From: JABSSA01 sp039984715
GTDB taxonomy: Bacteria > Pseudomonadota > Alphaproteobacteria > Rhodobacterales > Rhodobacteraceae
Direction: 5' to 3'
Length of the DNA stretch: 64,000 nt
NCBI GenBank assembly: GCA_039984715.1
Contig: JBDWUA010000014.1
Coordinates: 372,001 to 436,000, forward strand
Shown: positions 62,726 through 64,000 of the stretch, piece by piece
How positions within the stretch are numbered: the first letter of the stretch is position 1
How the letters are laid out: each line of letters starts with the position of its first letter
Position numbers and translations under genes: made by a program
Notes under the pieces: model-generated
The model's input: only the letters and a program-made list of their open reading frames with translations
Databases searched by the model: none
What the model was told of the DNA's origin: nothing

Positions 62726-63712
62726 ATGGCGCGCAAGCCCAAGGCAAAACCCAACGTCTCAGCCGAAGAACTGAAGACTTTTTATAGGGATATGTTGTTG
62801 ATCCGTCGCTTTGAAGAAAAAGCGGGCCAACTGTATGGCATGGGGTTAATTGGTGGATTCTGTCACCTTTATATCGGCCAAGAAGCCGTTGTTGTTGGTC
62901 TTGAGGCTGCAACAGAAGAAGGCGACAAACGGATCACGTCTTACCGGGATCATGGGCATATGCTGGCCTGCGGTATGGATCCAAACGGCGTTATGGCCGA
63001 ATTGACAGGTCGCGAAGGTGGCTATTCCAAGGGTAAAGGTGGCTCCATGCATATGTTCTCGAAAGAGAAACATTTCTATGGCGGGCACGGTATCGTTGGG
63101 GCGCAGGTGCCTTTGGGGGCTGGTCTGGCCTTTGCGGACAAATACAACGACAACGGTCGCGTGACGTTTGCCTATTTCGGGGACGGCGCAGCGAACCAAG
63201 GTCAAATTTATGAGACGTTCAATATGGCCGCGCTGTGGAAGCTGCCCGTCATATTTGTTGTCGAAAACAACCAATACGCAATGGGCACATCCCAGGCACG
63301 TTCAACATCAACCCCTGCCCTTTATACACGTGGCGAAGCCTTTGGCATTCCCGGCGAAGAAGTAGATGGCATGGATGTTTTGGCTGTGAAGGCTGCAAGC
63401 GAAAAGGCCGTGGCGCATTGCCGGTCTGGTGAAGGTCCGTACATTCTTGAAATCAAAACATACCGCTACCGCGGACACTCGATGTCGGACCCTGCAAAAT
63501 ACCGCACACGCGAAGAAGTCCAGAAAATGCGGGACGAACGCGACCCTATCGAAAACGTTCGCCAAATGCTTTTGACCGGCAAACATGCGACCGAAGACGA
63601 TCTCAAGGCAATCGACAAAGAGATTAAGGGTATCGTCAACGAAAGCGCTGAATTCTCAAAAACGAGCCCTGAGCCGCATTTGGACGAGCTTTGGACAGAC
63701 ATCTACGCGTAA
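62726..63712 (+). CDS. pdhA: Pyruvate dehydrogenase E1 component, alpha subunit
   Basis: 328 residues after a strong GAAGGAGGT. TPP features: GDG at 152-154 with NNQYAM downstream (GDGAANQGQIYETFNMA, then VVENNQYAM). RYRGHSMSDPAKYRTREEV near residue 250 is the conserved E1-alpha loop. With E1-beta it decarboxylates pyruvate and acetylates the lipoyl arm. The operator upstream is shared with lpd, so E1 and E3 are probably co-regulated. Confidence 0.96.
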   Translation: MARKPKAKPNVSAEELKTFYRDMLLIRRFEEKAGQLYGMGLIGGFCHLYIGQEAVVVGLEAATEEGDKRITSYRDHGHMLACGMDPNGVMAELTGREGGYSKGKGGSMHMFSKEKHFYGGHGIVGAQVPLGAGLAFADKYNDNGRVTFAYFGDGAANQGQIYETFNMAALWKLPVIFVVENNQYAMGTSQARSTSTPALYTRGEAFGIPGEEVDGMDVLAVKAASEKAVAHCRSGEGPYILEIKTYRYRGHSMSDPAKYRTREEVQKMRDERDPIENVRQMLLTGKHATEDDLKAIDKEIKGIVNESAEFSKTSPEPHLDELWTDIYA

Positions 63713-63724
63713 GGAAACTACGAC

Positions 63725-64000
63725 ATGGCAACTGAAATTCTCATGCCCGCCCTTTCGCCCACGATGGAGGAAGGCACATTGGCCAAATGGCTCGTCAAGG
63801 AAGGCGACACAGTCGCGTCCGGCGATATCATGGCCGAAATCGAAACTGACAAGGCGACAATGGAATTTGAGGCCGTTGATGAAGGTATCATCGGTAAAAT
63901 TCTGATCGCTGAAGGCAGTGAGGGCGTCAAGGTGAATACGCCGATCGCCATTCTGATTGAAGAAGGTGAAAGCGTGGACGACGTGGCGGCACCTGTCCCA
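63725..64000 (+). CDS. pdhB: Pyruvate dehydrogenase E1 beta subunit, N-terminal lipoyl part (cut by the window end)
   Basis: 92 residues are visible. They form a complete lipoyl domain: TEILMPALSPTMEEGTLAKWLVKEGD, with the lipoylated lysine in EIETDKATMEF. The position right after pdhA fits the alphaproteobacterial E1-beta with an N-terminal lipoyl domain; E2 (pdhC) starts the same way and cannot be excluded from this fragment alone. Confidence 0.85.
   Translation, partial: MATEILMPALSPTMEEGTLAKWLVKEGDTVASGDIMAEIETDKATMEFEAVDEGIIGKILIAEGSEGVKVNTPIAILIEEGESVDDVAAPVP

Noticed and set aside
62569..62754. Minus-strand small frame between the ftsB-like gene and pdhA
   Set aside because: It overlaps the pdhA start and operator, with no domain and no good start.
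1..64000. tRNA, rRNA, insertion sequences, integrases, CRISPR repeats
   Set aside because: I read all intergenic regions and saw none; they are short and filled with promoters, operators and terminators.

Overview
The window reads as a piece of a marine Rhodobacterales (Roseobacter-group) alphaproteobacterial chromosome. Support comes from the b/b' pair of ATP synthase subunits, a PDH E1-beta that starts with a lipoyl domain, a choice-of-anchor-L/Hint secreted protein, a VPLPA-type C-terminal sorting signal, a GTTC-N7-GTTC SOS box in front of uvrA, and dense gene packing with many ATGA/TGATG start-stop overlaps. It is ordinary chromosome: I see no rRNA, tRNA, insertion sequence, phage gene or CRISPR array.

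Layout. 0-2.3 kb: end of an XdhC-like gene, then bolA, a small unknown gene and the monothiol glutaredoxin grxD, all translationally coupled, facing zapA and its coiled-coil partner. 2.5-9.6 kb: carbon metabolism (transketolase, two different GAPDH genes with a 47-residue gene between them), coaD and a CBS protein. 9.6-16 kb: distal valine catabolism (LysR, mmsA, acyl-CoA dehydrogenase, 3-hydroxyisobutyryl-CoA hydrolase, mmsB). 16-30 kb: secreted Hint protein, uvrA, MFS, methyltransferase, glutathionyl-hydroquinone reductase, a degenerate receiver protein, lytic transglycosylase and smc. 29.7-34 kb: FadR-type regulator with a membrane protein, then the F0 ATP synthase operon. 34-42 kb: regulators, an exporter, azoreductase, a VPLPA protein, a zinc metallopeptidase and an ankyrin protein. 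42-46 kb: exonuclease, dnaX, GNAT, ybaB, recR. 46-50.7 kb: lpd, DUF924, MFS, queA. 50.7-58.7 kb: a large AsmA-like protein, bcp with DUF455, M23 peptidase with bactofilin, DUF3179. 58.9-64 kb: two cyclophilins, pgk, SDR, ftsB-like, and pdhA with the start of pdhB.

How the parts connect. Much of the window is central carbon flux: tkt, two gap genes, pgk, pdhA/pdhB and lpd. Non-coding sequence ties several together. An 18-bp palindrome with a central CG lies just upstream of both lpd and pdhA, 15 kb apart, and is 16/18 identical between them; I infer a common regulator of PDH E1 and E3. A different motif (GTTA-N4-TAAC type) lies before both gap genes, and the two GAPDHs differ at the cofactor-selecting residue (Ala36 versus Asp36), which suggests a GapB-like/GapA-like division of labour. 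Other regulatory signals: an SOS box with a promoter at uvrA, a 42-bp-spaced repeat between mmsA and its LysR gene, and a 76-nt folded element between dnaX and the GNAT gene that would mask the GNAT ribosome-binding site.

Limits: everything is by eye from the sequence and remembered family features. No search, fold calculation or alignment was run.
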